This document shows, one piece after another, positions 26,121 through 34,353 of a stretch of DNA of 64,000 nucleotides. Origin of the DNA: DASXUX01 sp036504595 (GTDB taxonomy: Bacteria; Planctomycetota; SZUA-567; H5-PLA8). Each line of letters begins with the position of its first letter. The stretch's first letter is position 1. Both the position numbers and the translations under genes were made by a program. The stretch spans positions 62,001 to 126,000 of the forward strand of contig DASXUX010000001.1 of NCBI GenBank assembly GCA_036504595.1. Direction: 5' to 3'. A model generated the notes under the pieces. The model had not been told where the DNA came from. It did not search any database and saw nothing but the letters and a program-made list of their open reading frames with translations.

Positions 26121-26714
26121 ATGCGTGTCACAGAACTGATCCAGATGGCGTTCGAGCGGGCGCGCGCCGTGCGACTGCCAGACGGCTACAACCGCCAGCG
26201 GCTACACCAGAAACGGTCAGAGGCGTGGGTGCAGGCGCTGGCGCACCACTTCCAAACTGAGTACCCGCGTGAGCGGTGCCGCGTCTTCTCGAAGTACGAC
26301 GATTCCAACCGCGCAGACTTCGGCCTGAACGAACTGCTCTTCGATGTCAGTGTATGCGAAGTCGAAAGGACGAATGCCGCGAAAGCTCCAACCCACCTCC
26401 TGTACGTGTCGGGGGCGGTATGGCAGGTCGAATCGGAGTTGGAGAAGAACAGCCGAGCCGCCATGCTGGACTTCAGCAAACTGGTTCTCGGCCGCGCGCC
26501 AAACAAGCTGTTCATCGTGCCGCTTGCCGATGACCCCGTTGCGTTCCGCGATGCGCTCCTGCCCGTCGCTAAGTGTTGCTCCGGCCGGGTGTTCCTTGCC
26601 GTGGTCCCACATCCAGAGGACTGGGACAGAGAGCCCGCTCCCGAAGCCTTCATTCTCGCCGGGGGCCAATGGGTGCCGTGCGGTAACCAAACTGTCCAGG
26701 GCGACGGCCCGTGA
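26121..26714 (+). CDS. Hypothetical protein of an unnamed family, paralogue of 40181-40768
   Basis: ATG 26121 follows a GGGAGGGG site. The 197-residue product shares with the protein at 40181 the pattern LNEL.(F/Y)DV.V...ER..., WQVESE, D.SKLV.G.APNKLFI.P and a late HP..W. The D...ESE...K layout is loosely reminiscent of a PD-(D/E)XK nuclease core, but the spacing is not decisive and I do not name a function. It sits in the scar between the two elements. Confidence 0.7.
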   Translation: MRVTELIQMAFERARAVRLPDGYNRQRLHQKRSEAWVQALAHHFQTEYPRERCRVFSKYDDSNRADFGLNELLFDVSVCEVERTNAAKAPTHLLYVSGAVWQVESELEKNSRAAMLDFSKLVLGRAPNKLFIVPLADDPVAFRDALLPVAKCCSGRVFLAVVPHPEDWDREPAPEAFILAGGQWVPCGNQTVQGDGP

Positions 26715-26957
26715 CCCGTTCGCACGCATAGCGAAACATTTGTCTGCGGTGTACATGGAAGAAGACGCAACGAGCACCGCGCGTCTGCGGCAACGGCGTC
26801 CAGGGGTGTTTGGGCTGCCGGGGGCTTGCCTCGGCGCGGCGGCTGCCGCCGGCGGGGCGGGCAGCGCGACTCCGGTGCCATTGTTGCAGTGTCCTGTTCG
26901 ACCGTGGACGTCCAGCCGTAGGGAGCGTACAAAATGAGCACCGACGCCTATAACCTG

Positions 26958-27362
26958 TGCACGATATGCCTCTGGTAACGTGTGGCGGATGTCGTGAATG
27001 CGGAAGCGCGCCATGTTCAGTTTCTCGATCAGCGGCGCAAAGACACGGTGCCGCACATTGTCGCCGTTCTGGTGTCCGCCTTGAGTGTCGGGGAAGATCG
27101 CTTCCGGCAACGTGCCTTTGAACTTCTTCCGCATGGCCCCTTGATGCTGAAGCAGCGTTAGCTTGAGCTGGTTGGAAATGTCCACGAAGCGGGACTTCTT
27201 CGACTTGGGCGTGTCCATGTGGCCGTGCGAGAACGAGCGCTGAATCTCGATCACGTTCCCGCTGAAGTTCACGTCCTCCCACTTCAGGCCCAGCAGTTCG
27301 CCAAAGCGCATCCCCGTCCGGAACGCACACAGGAAAAGCGCGTAGTGGTCGGGGTAACGCAA
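26958..27362 (-). pseudogene. Tyrosine integrase catalytic-domain fragment
   Basis: CAFRTGMRFGELLGLKWEDVNF (box I) and ARFRIHDIRHT (box II) are clear integrase motifs, but the N-terminal domain is missing. After box II the sequence loses the GH motif and the nucleophile Tyr. The fragment lies in another frame directly behind the truncated gene at 27370-27756, which suggests a deletion junction. It is a relic of an older integration. Confidence 0.8.
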
Positions 27363-27369
27363 GCGGCTT

Positions 27370-27756
27370 AAGCGCGTCGAAATTCGCCGCTACCAAGGGG
27401 AACTGGCCCGGTAACGTCGCTGGATTTGTCAGCAGAACCTCAATTAACTTCTGCTTATCCACTGATGCCGTCAGAGGTTGTGGCAGCAAGACATCTGGTA
27501 ACGCAACCGGCTTTTTGCGGCTGCATTTCCAGTATCCCGGATGCGCTGCCCGCCAGATTCTGACGTCCTCGCTTTGTTCAGGTCTGCGGGCATAACGTCG
27601 CCCCAAAGCCGAGCGTGCCCAGTGCCGGTAACTGGCCCGCTTGCTGGCCTGCTGACAGGCCGGTTCTGAACAGAATCTTTGGTGCCAGCGATTGCGCGGA
27701 TCGGGCTGGTACAGCTTTCGGCAGTGGCGGCACTTACGTCGTCTGCATCGCGTCAT
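27370..27756 (-). pseudogene. Truncated Cys-rich protein
   Basis: ATG 27756 opens a frame with RRRKCRHCRKLYQPDPRNRWHQRFCSEPAC and WRAAHPGYWK. These motifs belong to a widespread conserved hypothetical family with a putative zinc-binding N-terminus. The expected C-terminus is lost at about 27370, where sequence of an integrase begins in another frame. The start is preceded by a 20-bp palindrome containing its likely ribosome site. Confidence 0.6.
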
Positions 27757-27760
27757 CAAA

Positions 27761-27780
27761 CCGCTCCAAATTTGGAGCGG
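27761..27780. promoter_or_regulatory. 20-bp perfect palindrome upstream of a truncated gene
   Basis: CCGCTCCAAATTTGGAGCGG is a perfect palindrome ending five bases before the ATG of the Cys-rich gene, and contains the GGAG ribosome site. It could be an operator or a hairpin that hides the ribosome site. Confidence 0.5.
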
Positions 27781-28018
27781 CCATGATGCGCCGCGCACGG
27801 CCACGCGCCGGAAGAAAACTCACGCCGAAGAAAACGAAGAACAGCAGAAGAAGAGATTCAAAATCGAAGTTGTCGAAGAAGACGGACAGAAGAACACCGC
27901 ATTTTCAAACCGGCTGGATCACCGTACTTTCAGATCGGCGTTGACAGCCGTACTGGCGAGCCCCGCGTAGTGGTGTATATTGCATGGTTGTGTGAGAGCA
28001 CTGAGATCCGTTTAATTC

Positions 28019-28057
28019 CGGGCCCGTAGCTCAGCGGTGAGAGCGAGGGACTCATAA
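28019..28057 (+). other. attL of element 2: 5' half of tRNA-Met
   Basis: These 39 bases equal 62046-62084 exactly, covering the tRNA 5' half through the anticodon (CTCATAA). Here the tRNA is broken off and followed by unrelated DNA. The complete gene lies at the other end of the element. This makes the 5' half the duplicated part, which is less common than 3' duplication. Confidence 0.88.
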
Positions 28058-28086
28058 AACGAGTTCTCCCTATGAGCCGGGGAGTT

Positions 28087-28121
28087 CTTATAACGTTTTC
28101 TTATAACGTTCTTACAACGCT
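28087..28121. promoter_or_regulatory. Candidate arm-type sites, left end of element 2 (three CTTATAACGTT repeats)
   Basis: CTTATAACGTT occurs at 28087 and 28100, and CTTACAACGCT at 28111, all in the same orientation, 30-60 bases inside attL. Three like copies lie at the same distance class from attR (61927-61972). This is the layout expected of integrase or excisionase arm sites. Confidence 0.65.
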
Positions 28122-28160
28122 CGTCAGCGGCAGAGTTGATCTTGCGTTCTGGGACATAGA

Positions 28161-28736
28161 CTACAGCGGTTCAGTAAAACCGAATTCACCATTCCGCAGG
28201 AGTTTTTCTCCGTCTGTCGGCAAGCCGCCGTCTCTAAATGCGTCGAGTTCAAATTCGATAGGCTGACAGTCGTGCGTGAAATCCAATGCTTGCGCGATCA
28301 GCCAGACGTGCCCCGGACCACCTTCGGCCTTCCTGTAGTATCCAGTGAAGAAGACAGTGTGTTGGGCCTGGCGAAGAATGGCGGCAAGTGTAGCTGAGCG
28401 AGTCCCACAAAGAACGAAACTCTTTGCCAATTCCGCGAGCGGCCCATGTGAATAGAGCCGCTGGTTAATCTGCTCGGCAACACGATTGTTCAAGCCGCGA
28501 AGAAGGAGTTCCTTTGTCATGTAGTTCGCGTTCAGTACGGGTTCTGGATAGTCAGCAGTAGATTGGTTTGCTCGCAGCCCGTCATCGTTACTTAACTCTG
28601 CCGAAAGCCCTTTAGGGTCAAAGGCTCCCCAATCAACAAGCTGTCTTGCTACCTGCTTCGTTGCCCATTCTGTGGCCTCGCGCAAGTCGCGAAGCACTTT
28701 CAGATAGTCTGGTGGAACTGCACGTAATGGTGGCAT
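28161..28736 (-). CDS. Hypothetical protein, 191 aa
   Basis: I recognise no family. The protein is helical in its first half and contains SFVLCGTRSATLAAILRQAQHTVFFTGYYRK and a late FTHDCQPIEFELDAF. It lies nine bases downstream of the next gene on the same strand, so they form a two-gene unit reading towards attL. Confidence 0.7.
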   Translation of the reverse strand: MPPLRAVPPDYLKVLRDLREATEWATKQVARQLVDWGAFDPKGLSAELSNDDGLRANQSTADYPEPVLNANYMTKELLLRGLNNRVAEQINQRLYSHGPLAELAKSFVLCGTRSATLAAILRQAQHTVFFTGYYRKAEGGPGHVWLIAQALDFTHDCQPIEFELDAFRDGGLPTDGEKLLRNGEFGFTEPL

Positions 28737-28745
28737 GGCAGCACC

Positions 28746-29228
28746 TTAGAATCGTCGAATAATCAGCCGCAACTTTGCGCCCCGGTGCTGACGCTTAAAA
28801 GTCTTGCGCACCTGCCGCGCTTCATCCACGGTCCAGCACTCTTGCGAAGCGACTACATCATCGTTCTCGACAGCCTCAACACGCGCCGGGGCGATGGACG
28901 CATCGTCAGCAAACTCGTCGGCACTCGCGATGTTCTGCTTTGCCTTCTGCTTCGACGCTGCCATTGAAGTCGGCACGGCAGCGGCTTTCCGCGAGAACGG
29001 CATGATGACCGTGGTGTGCGGCGTCCCGGCGTACTTCTTCTTGAACTCAACGCGAAGAGCGGTTGCTTCGTCGCGGCTAAAGACACAGCGGTTCTCAATG
29101 ATCTTTTTGGCTCGCACTACGCGGACAATGTGCGTGGGGGTCCACCAGCGCGGGTCTTCTGGACCGATGGACTGCACCTGTTTCAGTTGCTGTTTGATCT
29201 TCTCTTTTGTCTGCTCTTTCAGCGCCAT
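28746..29228 (-). CDS. Hypothetical protein with an internally duplicated domain, 160 aa
   Basis: Two halves of the protein carry the same motif: SRDEATALRVEFKKKYAG..HTTVIMPF and TVDEARQVRKTFKRQHRG..KLRLIIRRF, separated by a charged linker. Both are basic and could bind nucleic acid. The ATG has a GGGGGTG site. It is transcribed away from the rep gene, with which it shares a divergent promoter region holding a strong hairpin. Confidence 0.7.
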   Translation of the reverse strand: MALKEQTKEKIKQQLKQVQSIGPEDPRWWTPTHIVRVVRAKKIIENRCVFSRDEATALRVEFKKKYAGTPHTTVIMPFSRKAAAVPTSMAASKQKAKQNIASADEFADDASIAPARVEAVENDDVVASQECWTVDEARQVRKTFKRQHRGAKLRLIIRRF

Positions 29229-29281
29229 TAAGCACCCCCGGCTTCACTTTAATGCGGGGCTGGCAGGGCGTACAATAAAAA

Positions 29282-29305
29282 GTCGCCGGGCTGGAACCCG
29301 GCGAC
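29282..29305. other. Strong hairpin upstream of the HUH rep gene; candidate origin
   Basis: Nine-base GC-rich arms GTCGCCGGG and CCCGGCGAC surround CTGGAA, flanked by AAAAA and TTT. It lies between two divergent genes, so it cannot terminate either of them at its 3' end. Position 65 bases before an HUH-type rep gene makes it a candidate double-strand origin; transcript attenuation is the alternative. Confidence 0.45.
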
Positions 29306-29369
29306 CTTTAAGTTGTCGCCACGTGATTTGCGGTCACGGGCGGCGAGTCACGCTGAATGGAGCGCGACA

Positions 29370-30371
29370 GTGCAGCATCATAGCGAAGTCACCCCGGCTG
29401 AGACAGCGGAAAGCCGGAACAGTACGAACAGGCAAAGTCGCCGTATGGAAGCGTTCTTGCGCGACAAAGCCAATCGACTATCGGACACCGCCGACGACAA
29501 AAAGCGTGACCACTACGAACTGCTGGCGATGAAGCTCGCAAGTTGCCGAAAGAATGGTTTCGAGCGAAGAGATTGCCGGTGCGGAAAGATTTGGCTTTGT
29601 CCATTCTGCCGGGACCGTCACGCTTGGCAGCAAGCACGGGTGACAAGGCAACGGACCATTCGTGCAATGCAGCACCGCCCGGCGATGCGAGCTATATGGC
29701 TGACAATCGCGATGCCGCCGACGAACGACCTTAGATTCAGTTTGCACGTTTTGCTTTCGCTCGCGAAGAAGACTTTGAAGCGATACATGGATGCCGCTTC
29801 GTGGCGAATGGAAATCAAGGAGCTTCGTGACGGTCGCTTGGTTCCACACGTTCATGCTGTGGTGCTTGTGCGGCAACGCGCTGACGTGGAGCGTTTGAAG
29901 CAGGTATGGGCACCAGCAGTGTTGCGACGTTACGAGCGCGAAGGTCGTGAGATTGAGAACTTCAAACTTTTCAGTAATCGCGCCCACAGCACCCCGCTGC
30001 ACTGCTACGAGAACCGCAAGTGCCCCACGCCGGAAGAAATAGGCGCTGACGCTCATGGCTGCATAAAGTATTCGGGCAAGGGAGCGATTGATTACGAACG
30101 CGACTCCGTTAGCCCAGCAGTAAAACTTCGTATCCATGAAACCGTCGCCGCTGCCGGTGCGAATAAGGAGCTTGGTAACAAAACCTTCGGGGGACTCTTG
30201 GGAGACTTCTACGCTTCTTCAAAAACTCAGAAAGCAGCGGTCAGACACTTAAATATAGAGAGTTCTAAGCAGTTTAATGAGAAGTTGCATCCGAAGACAA
30301 GACGGAAGGTCATTCCGAAAAGACGATCTTCGGGGTTGCTTAAAGAGTTGAAGCTGAGACCTGAAATCTAG
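29370..30371 (+). CDS. Rolling-circle replication protein, Rep_1-like HUH endonuclease
   Basis: The protein has a zinc-like CRCGKIWLCPFCRDRHA block near residues 80-96, then AIWLTIAMPP and the metal-binding PHVHAVV (HUH, about residues 160-166). A candidate nucleophile Tyr lies in GCIKYSGKG. These are the ordered motifs of Rep_1-type initiators, which nick the origin and start rolling-circle replication. I prefer GTG 29370, which follows GGAG, over TTG 29313. It suggests that element 2 can replicate after excision. Confidence 0.75.
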   Translation: MQHHSEVTPAETAESRNSTNRQSRRMEAFLRDKANRLSDTADDKKRDHYELLAMKLASCRKNGFERRDCRCGKIWLCPFCRDRHAWQQARVTRQRTIRAMQHRPAMRAIWLTIAMPPTNDLRFSLHVLLSLAKKTLKRYMDAASWRMEIKELRDGRLVPHVHAVVLVRQRADVERLKQVWAPAVLRRYEREGREIENFKLFSNRAHSTPLHCYENRKCPTPEEIGADAHGCIKYSGKGAIDYERDSVSPAVKLRIHETVAAAGANKELGNKTFGGLLGDFYASSKTQKAAVRHLNIESSKQFNEKLHPKTRRKVIPKRRSSGLLKELKLRPEI

Positions 30372-30475
30372 CAGCATAGTCCCACGACAGGATTTTCTTT
30401 GATTCCTTGCTGAGACTGAAAGCCTTTTCTTCGATACTTCTTCATGGTTCCACTACTGACATCAACTCTGCTTTC

Positions 30476-30492
30476 GTTAACATTGTGTCAAC
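30476..30492. promoter_or_regulatory. 17-bp dispersed palindrome, copy 1
   Basis: GTTAACATTGTGTCAAC, with 7-base arms around TTG, lies 16 bases before ATG 30508. It belongs to a set of about ten copies found only inside element 2. Confidence 0.7.
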
Positions 30493-30507
30493 GGGGAGCG
30501 GTACAAT

Positions 30508-30942
30508 ATGGGAACCTTTTCAGACGCTGAATTGGACGATCTTCTCTGCCGTCTTGATACCGCAGGGTTTGTGGCTGGACGCCGAATCGTTGAGAACCGG
30601 CGCATCGCACTTGAACTGGCAGACCTTTTCATTGAGCAGTCAGAACGGTCCTGCTGTCTTCGTCTCGACACAGAAGTCGTGCGGCGTTTTCGACGACTGA
30701 CAGCCCGCTGGGGTTTTGAGTTTCCCGGAGAGCTTGAACGCACTTACCGACCCATTCTTTCTGCTCTCGAAAAGATCGAAGGGAAAATCCGTGCCGGGAA
30801 GCGTCCCCTCTGTTCCTGTTTCATTCGTTTGCGCCTCTTGATCGTCGCTCTGCTCTGCGCGTCAGACCCGTGCAGCTACAGCCCCTTCAACCGTTGCGGG
30901 GGAATTCCTGTGAAGCCGGTTGCTGGCACTGTGCTCGCCTAA
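30508..30942 (+). CDS. Hypothetical protein, 144 aa
   Basis: The N-terminal 90 residues are helical and charged; the rest is Cys-containing and less regular (CSCFIRLRLLIVALLCAS may be a short hydrophobic segment). GGGGAG lies nine bases before the ATG. No family is recognised. Palindrome copies flank it on both sides. Confidence 0.55.
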   Translation: MGTFSDAELDDLLCRLDTAGFVAGRRIVENRRIALELADLFIEQSERSCCLRLDTEVVRRFRRLTARWGFEFPGELERTYRPILSALEKIEGKIRAGKRPLCSCFIRLRLLIVALLCASDPCSYSPFNRCGGIPVKPVAGTVLA

Positions 30943-30955
30943 TCGGAACACTCCG

Positions 30956-30972
30956 GTTGACACAGTGTTAAT
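30956..30972. promoter_or_regulatory. 17-bp dispersed palindrome, copy 2
   Basis: GTTGACACAGTGTTAAT lies between two convergent genes (30508-30942 and 31015-31404). Its position after genes shows that not every copy is a promoter element. Confidence 0.65.
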
Positions 30973-31014
30973 GGACCCCCGGACTTCTGCTAACCGGCAT
31001 TTCAGGTCAGTGTC

Positions 31015-31404
31015 TCAGGCTTCGGTTTCTTCTTCGACTTCGGGCTGTGCATTCGCTTCCAGTAGCTCGACGGTCCGTTCCGAATTCACGGACATGTCAA
31101 GCATCGCGAGCATCATCTGCCCGAACGCACTGGACAGCAAGCCCGCCCAGAAGCACGCGACCCCGGCGAGAAGTCCAAGTAGAAATACCGCTACTGCGGA
31201 CTGACGCTCGAATGCGCTGCTGTAAATTGCAGATGCGACCCCAAGAAAAGCAACGACTGCACCGATGATCTTGAACACTGTTCCGGCAGTATTTAGGGTT
31301 CCCGCGTAGGCGTAAGCATCGCTGTATCGGCGTTCTGCCGCGCTGGCGTGCCCCTGTCGGTCGCGATTCTGGACGGATTTCATCGCCTTCACTGGCTTTC
31401 GCAT
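31015..31404 (-). CDS. Small membrane protein with two helices, 129 aa
   Basis: Two membrane segments are clear: TVFKIIGAVVAFLGVASAIY and AVAVFLLGLLAGVACFWAGLL. The N-terminus is basic and the C-terminus acidic. ATG 31404 follows a GGGGGG site. I recognise no family. It reads leftward between rightward genes. Confidence 0.7.
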   Translation of the reverse strand: MRKPVKAMKSVQNRDRQGHASAAERRYSDAYAYAGTLNTAGTVFKIIGAVVAFLGVASAIYSSAFERQSAVAVFLLGLLAGVACFWAGLLSSAFGQMMLAMLDMSVNSERTVELLEANAQPEVEEETEA

Positions 31405-31539
31405 GATGCCCCCCGATTTGTGCGTATGGCTACGAATGTTAGCGCCCGCCGACATCGGGGCAACACTAAAGCGGGCGCGGACGAAGCCCCTCTCGTTCAG
31501 TTCTGAGGCTCCGCTGCAACGTGGACGAATGCCCGACCC

Positions 31540-31556
31540 CTTGACATTGTGTTAAC
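31540..31556. promoter_or_regulatory. 17-bp dispersed palindrome, copy 3
   Basis: CTTGACATTGTGTTAAC lies in the divergent gap 90 bases before ATG 31647. A TATAAT at 31616 lies too far away for TTGACA in this copy to act as its -35 box. Confidence 0.7.
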
Positions 31557-31646
31557 GGCGCTCGCGGAGTTCTCGCCCCGCTATGAATGCCTTCGCCTTG
31601 AAGATGCCACTCTGTATAATTCGACACGTCCAAGGGGAACGCATCA

Positions 31647-32546
31647 ATGAGCAACGAACAGCTTCAGTTGCGGGATTTTCGCCGTGCCGTTGAACAGTAC
31701 GAGTGGTGGAAGGATAAATTGCAGTCTTGTGCCCGGTCGAGTTGGGATGGACAAATCAGCGGATTCAAAGAATTCCTGAAAACTACAGCCGTCGTCGGTG
31801 AACAGGTGTTGGGACTGGCGAACCTGACAACGGACGACATTTTCGGGGCACTCGCAGACAAGACAACAGGGCGTTTGACAAAGTACAGTCCCCCGTCAGA
31901 TGAAACGAAACGGCTCTCCTACATCGCCCGGATGTTACTGGATTTCAAGGCTGGGGTTTTGTTTCGTTTCGGGATGGAGTTGACGCGCAATGGCAACGCC
32001 AACTTTTGCTTTGAACATGTCAGAACGGAGATTTTGAATGAGTTGCTCGAATCCGTGTCGATGAAACTGCGACACAAGCTCGAAGACTTGGAAGAACAAT
32101 ATCATCAAGACGCCGCCGCCGTCATTCCGCTCGCCAAGACCGTGATCTTCCAGAACGTCTTCAAAGAGAGCACTATCGCTGTCTCTACCGGAAGCGGCAA
32201 CATCATCGTCAACATGAACGCGGCGTCTGAACTTGGTGTCCAAACGATCTTGCGCCAGCTTACCGAACTCAGAGGCGTTCTGAACAAGGTTGCGGACGAA
32301 CAGGAACGTAAGGTCGTTGCCGACGAAGCCGACGACTTGGCGCTGCATCGAAAGCTGGAAGAAATCATCGCACTCGTTCGGGAGAACAAACCCGGACCGG
32401 CTGTTGGCAAATGGAAAGAGTTTCTGGAATCCGCAAACGTGTCCACCTTCACAGACGCCGCTGGAAAAATCGTGGACGGCGTGACGTTCGGACTGTGGCT
32501 GTTCAATATGAGCATGGGTTTGCCGCCCGGCAAAGGCTTGGGGTAG
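31647..32546 (+). CDS. Hypothetical protein, 299 aa
   Basis: A helical protein with long charged stretches (KLRHKLEDLEEQYHQD, LTELRGVLNKVADEQERKVVADEADDL) around a short beta-like GSGNIIVNMNAAS segment. No catalytic motif is seen. A TATAAT and an AAGGGGA site precede the ATG. It stands as a single gene between two palindrome copies and next to a DUF4062 gene, which hints at a defence role. Confidence 0.7.
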   Translation: MSNEQLQLRDFRRAVEQYEWWKDKLQSCARSSWDGQISGFKEFLKTTAVVGEQVLGLANLTTDDIFGALADKTTGRLTKYSPPSDETKRLSYIARMLLDFKAGVLFRFGMELTRNGNANFCFEHVRTEILNELLESVSMKLRHKLEDLEEQYHQDAAAVIPLAKTVIFQNVFKESTIAVSTGSGNIIVNMNAASELGVQTILRQLTELRGVLNKVADEQERKVVADEADDLALHRKLEEIIALVRENKPGPAVGKWKEFLESANVSTFTDAAGKIVDGVTFGLWLFNMSMGLPPGKGLG

Positions 32547-32552
32547 TGCAGG

Positions 32553-32569
32553 TCTGACATTGTGTTAAC
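32553..32569. promoter_or_regulatory. 17-bp dispersed palindrome, copy 4
   Basis: TCTGACATTGTGTTAAC lies in the 40-base gap between two co-directional genes, directly before the ribosome site of the DUF4062 gene. Confidence 0.7.
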
Positions 32570-32586
32570 CGCGAAAAGGGGCACAC

Positions 32587-33567
32587 ATGCCGCTCAAACC
32601 CGTTGATGTGTTCATTTCGTCAACTTGCTACGATCTAGGCGACATTCGTGCGGAGTTGAGGCGCGACCTTGAAGCCCAGAAGTTTATCGTCCGGCTGTCG
32701 GATGATTTCGATACAGGCTTTGGAGTAGACGGCACGACCAACTCCATCGCACAGTGCCTGAAGAACGTCGAGCAGTGCGATGTTGTCGTGTGTATTCTGG
32801 ACCGACGATATGGTCCCCCGCTGAAATGGGGCACGGCCCCGGAGCTATCCGCGACGCACGTGGAAGTGCGCCACGCGGTCGCAGTCAGAAAGCCGGTATT
32901 CTATTTTCTCCGCTCGCAGACGCATCGAGATTGCGAGCAGATGAAGTCCCCGGACTACAAGCCCAAGTGGATTGAGCCGGGAAATCCAGAGCGTCAGAAG
33001 GCACTGAACAGCTTCGTCGCAGAAATCGCCAACCTTCCCCAACAGGAAGAAAAATCGAACTGGGTTGACACCTTCGACACAAGCGTCGATCTTAAACCGA
33101 AGGTACTGAAGCGGGTGCTGACATCCTTCCCGGCGCACGCGGGAACGTTGGCGGCAGACCCCGCACGGCTTCCACGACTCGTGATGCAACCTCTATCCCG
33201 CACACCACAGAATTTTCGTGGAGTCCTGAAGAACTTCGGTGTCGGCCCAGCATTTCACGTTGTCGCGGGCGTGGTGTCGGCTTCCTGCCTAACCGATGCG
33301 GGGCAGCACAACTTCAGCGGCATAGGCGAATCAGGCGAAGAAAATCGGGAATGGCAGATTCCACCTGCATGTCTTTCTGCAAAGCGCGGCGTCTGGTACT
33401 GCGAGTACGAAAATCGCTATGGTGATTGCTACCGCGTTGAAGTCCCGATGGAACAGCAACCGCAGAGTTGGTCTTTTGGTCGCGACAAGATTTACGTCAA
33501 GGCGGGAGCGAGCGCTGAGGGCACGCTTCGCACCGCAAGCGGAATAGTATGGCAACCGATTTCGTGA
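32587..33567 (+). CDS. DUF4062 domain protein
   Basis: The N-terminus VDVFISSTCYDLGDIRAELRRDLE, followed by LSDDFDTGF, CDVVVCILDRRYG and THVEVRHAVAVRKPVFYFLR, is a typical DUF4062 domain with a TIR-like fold. The C-terminal 150 residues form a separate beta-rich domain (GVVSASC..., WYCEYENRYGDCYRVEVP). DUF4062 proteins often occur with NTPase sensors in defence islands. The catalytic activity is not established. AAAAGGGG precedes the ATG. Confidence 0.8.
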   Translation: MPLKPVDVFISSTCYDLGDIRAELRRDLEAQKFIVRLSDDFDTGFGVDGTTNSIAQCLKNVEQCDVVVCILDRRYGPPLKWGTAPELSATHVEVRHAVAVRKPVFYFLRSQTHRDCEQMKSPDYKPKWIEPGNPERQKALNSFVAEIANLPQQEEKSNWVDTFDTSVDLKPKVLKRVLTSFPAHAGTLAADPARLPRLVMQPLSRTPQNFRGVLKNFGVGPAFHVVAGVVSASCLTDAGQHNFSGIGESGEENREWQIPPACLSAKRGVWYCEYENRYGDCYRVEVPMEQQPQSWSFGRDKIYVKAGASAEGTLRTASGIVWQPIS

Positions 33568-33589
33568 CGGCGGGTCGTGAATGCGCTCG

Positions 33590-33606
33590 CTTAACACAAT
33601 GTCAAT
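33590..33606. promoter_or_regulatory. 17-bp dispersed palindrome, copy 5
   Basis: CTTAACACAATGTCAAT, in reverse orientation relative to copies 3 and 4, lies 40 bases before the next start codon. Confidence 0.7.
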
Positions 33607-33645
33607 CGTCGTGCATGGTGAAGCACTTCAGAACAGGAAGACGAA

Positions 33646-34290
33646 ATGGCATCATCAATCGTGACATTCCCGGCGCTTCGCAAGCAGTTGTCGGCGCTGA
33701 ACATTTCGCTTCAGAGCGTTCAGCCATTCTTGCCCAGCACTGAAAGTAAGCGGAACAGGGAGCCGTGGGGGCACACGAAGCAAAGGGAAGTCACAAAGAT
33801 TATTCAGGGTGCTCGCGCACTGCTGTTCCAACAGGACCGGCTGAAGGCGCTACCGTTTGTTGATCGGTTTGAACGCTTGCGCCAGGGGCAGTTAGGACGC
33901 GCTGACGGCAAGTTCAAGATTGCAGAGCACGTTGCCGCGACACTCTCTCAGTCGGAAATCAATCAGCGGTGCTTCGAGTTCGTGCATGCTGTTGGGCTGC
34001 TGCTCGACGAAATGGCAGAATCATTTCCGAACGCCAAGCTGGGAGCGGGACCACTGCCCGGTACGAAGCCAGAATGGGACGTGCCGGGACTTCCAGAATC
34101 ATTGCGAAAGCTCGCAGAACTTCTCGTACAAGCGGGCGGCGCAGAGGAATCGGGAAAGTTGCAGGAACAGATGAATGGTCGTTCCCCATCCGACGTTGTT
34201 TACAAAAACCGAAAGAGGCATCAAAGCTGGATTGAGCAGTATATCGACGACTCCACACAGGGTGTCTTTCGTTTGAAGCAGCAAAAATAA
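33646..34290 (+). CDS. Hypothetical protein, 214 aa
   Basis: A soluble, helix-rich protein beginning VTFPALRKQLSALNISLQSVQPFLP. No motif is recognised. It is a single gene behind a palindrome copy, in the row of one-gene modules between the rep and primase genes. Confidence 0.65.
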   Translation: MASSIVTFPALRKQLSALNISLQSVQPFLPSTESKRNREPWGHTKQREVTKIIQGARALLFQQDRLKALPFVDRFERLRQGQLGRADGKFKIAEHVAATLSQSEINQRCFEFVHAVGLLLDEMAESFPNAKLGAGPLPGTKPEWDVPGLPESLRKLAELLVQAGGAEESGKLQEQMNGRSPSDVVYKNRKRHQSWIEQYIDDSTQGVFRLKQQK

Positions 34291-34353
34291 CGGTCGAAAA
34301 CTTCTCGAAATCTTCTCGAATGCAACGCGCTTCCCGCGTGGTAAAGCAACTAT

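Noticed and set aside
31540..31556. TTGACA within the palindrome as a -35 promoter box
   Set aside because: No suitable -10 sequence lies 16-18 bases downstream here or at the other copies checked; copies also occur after genes and in both orientations.
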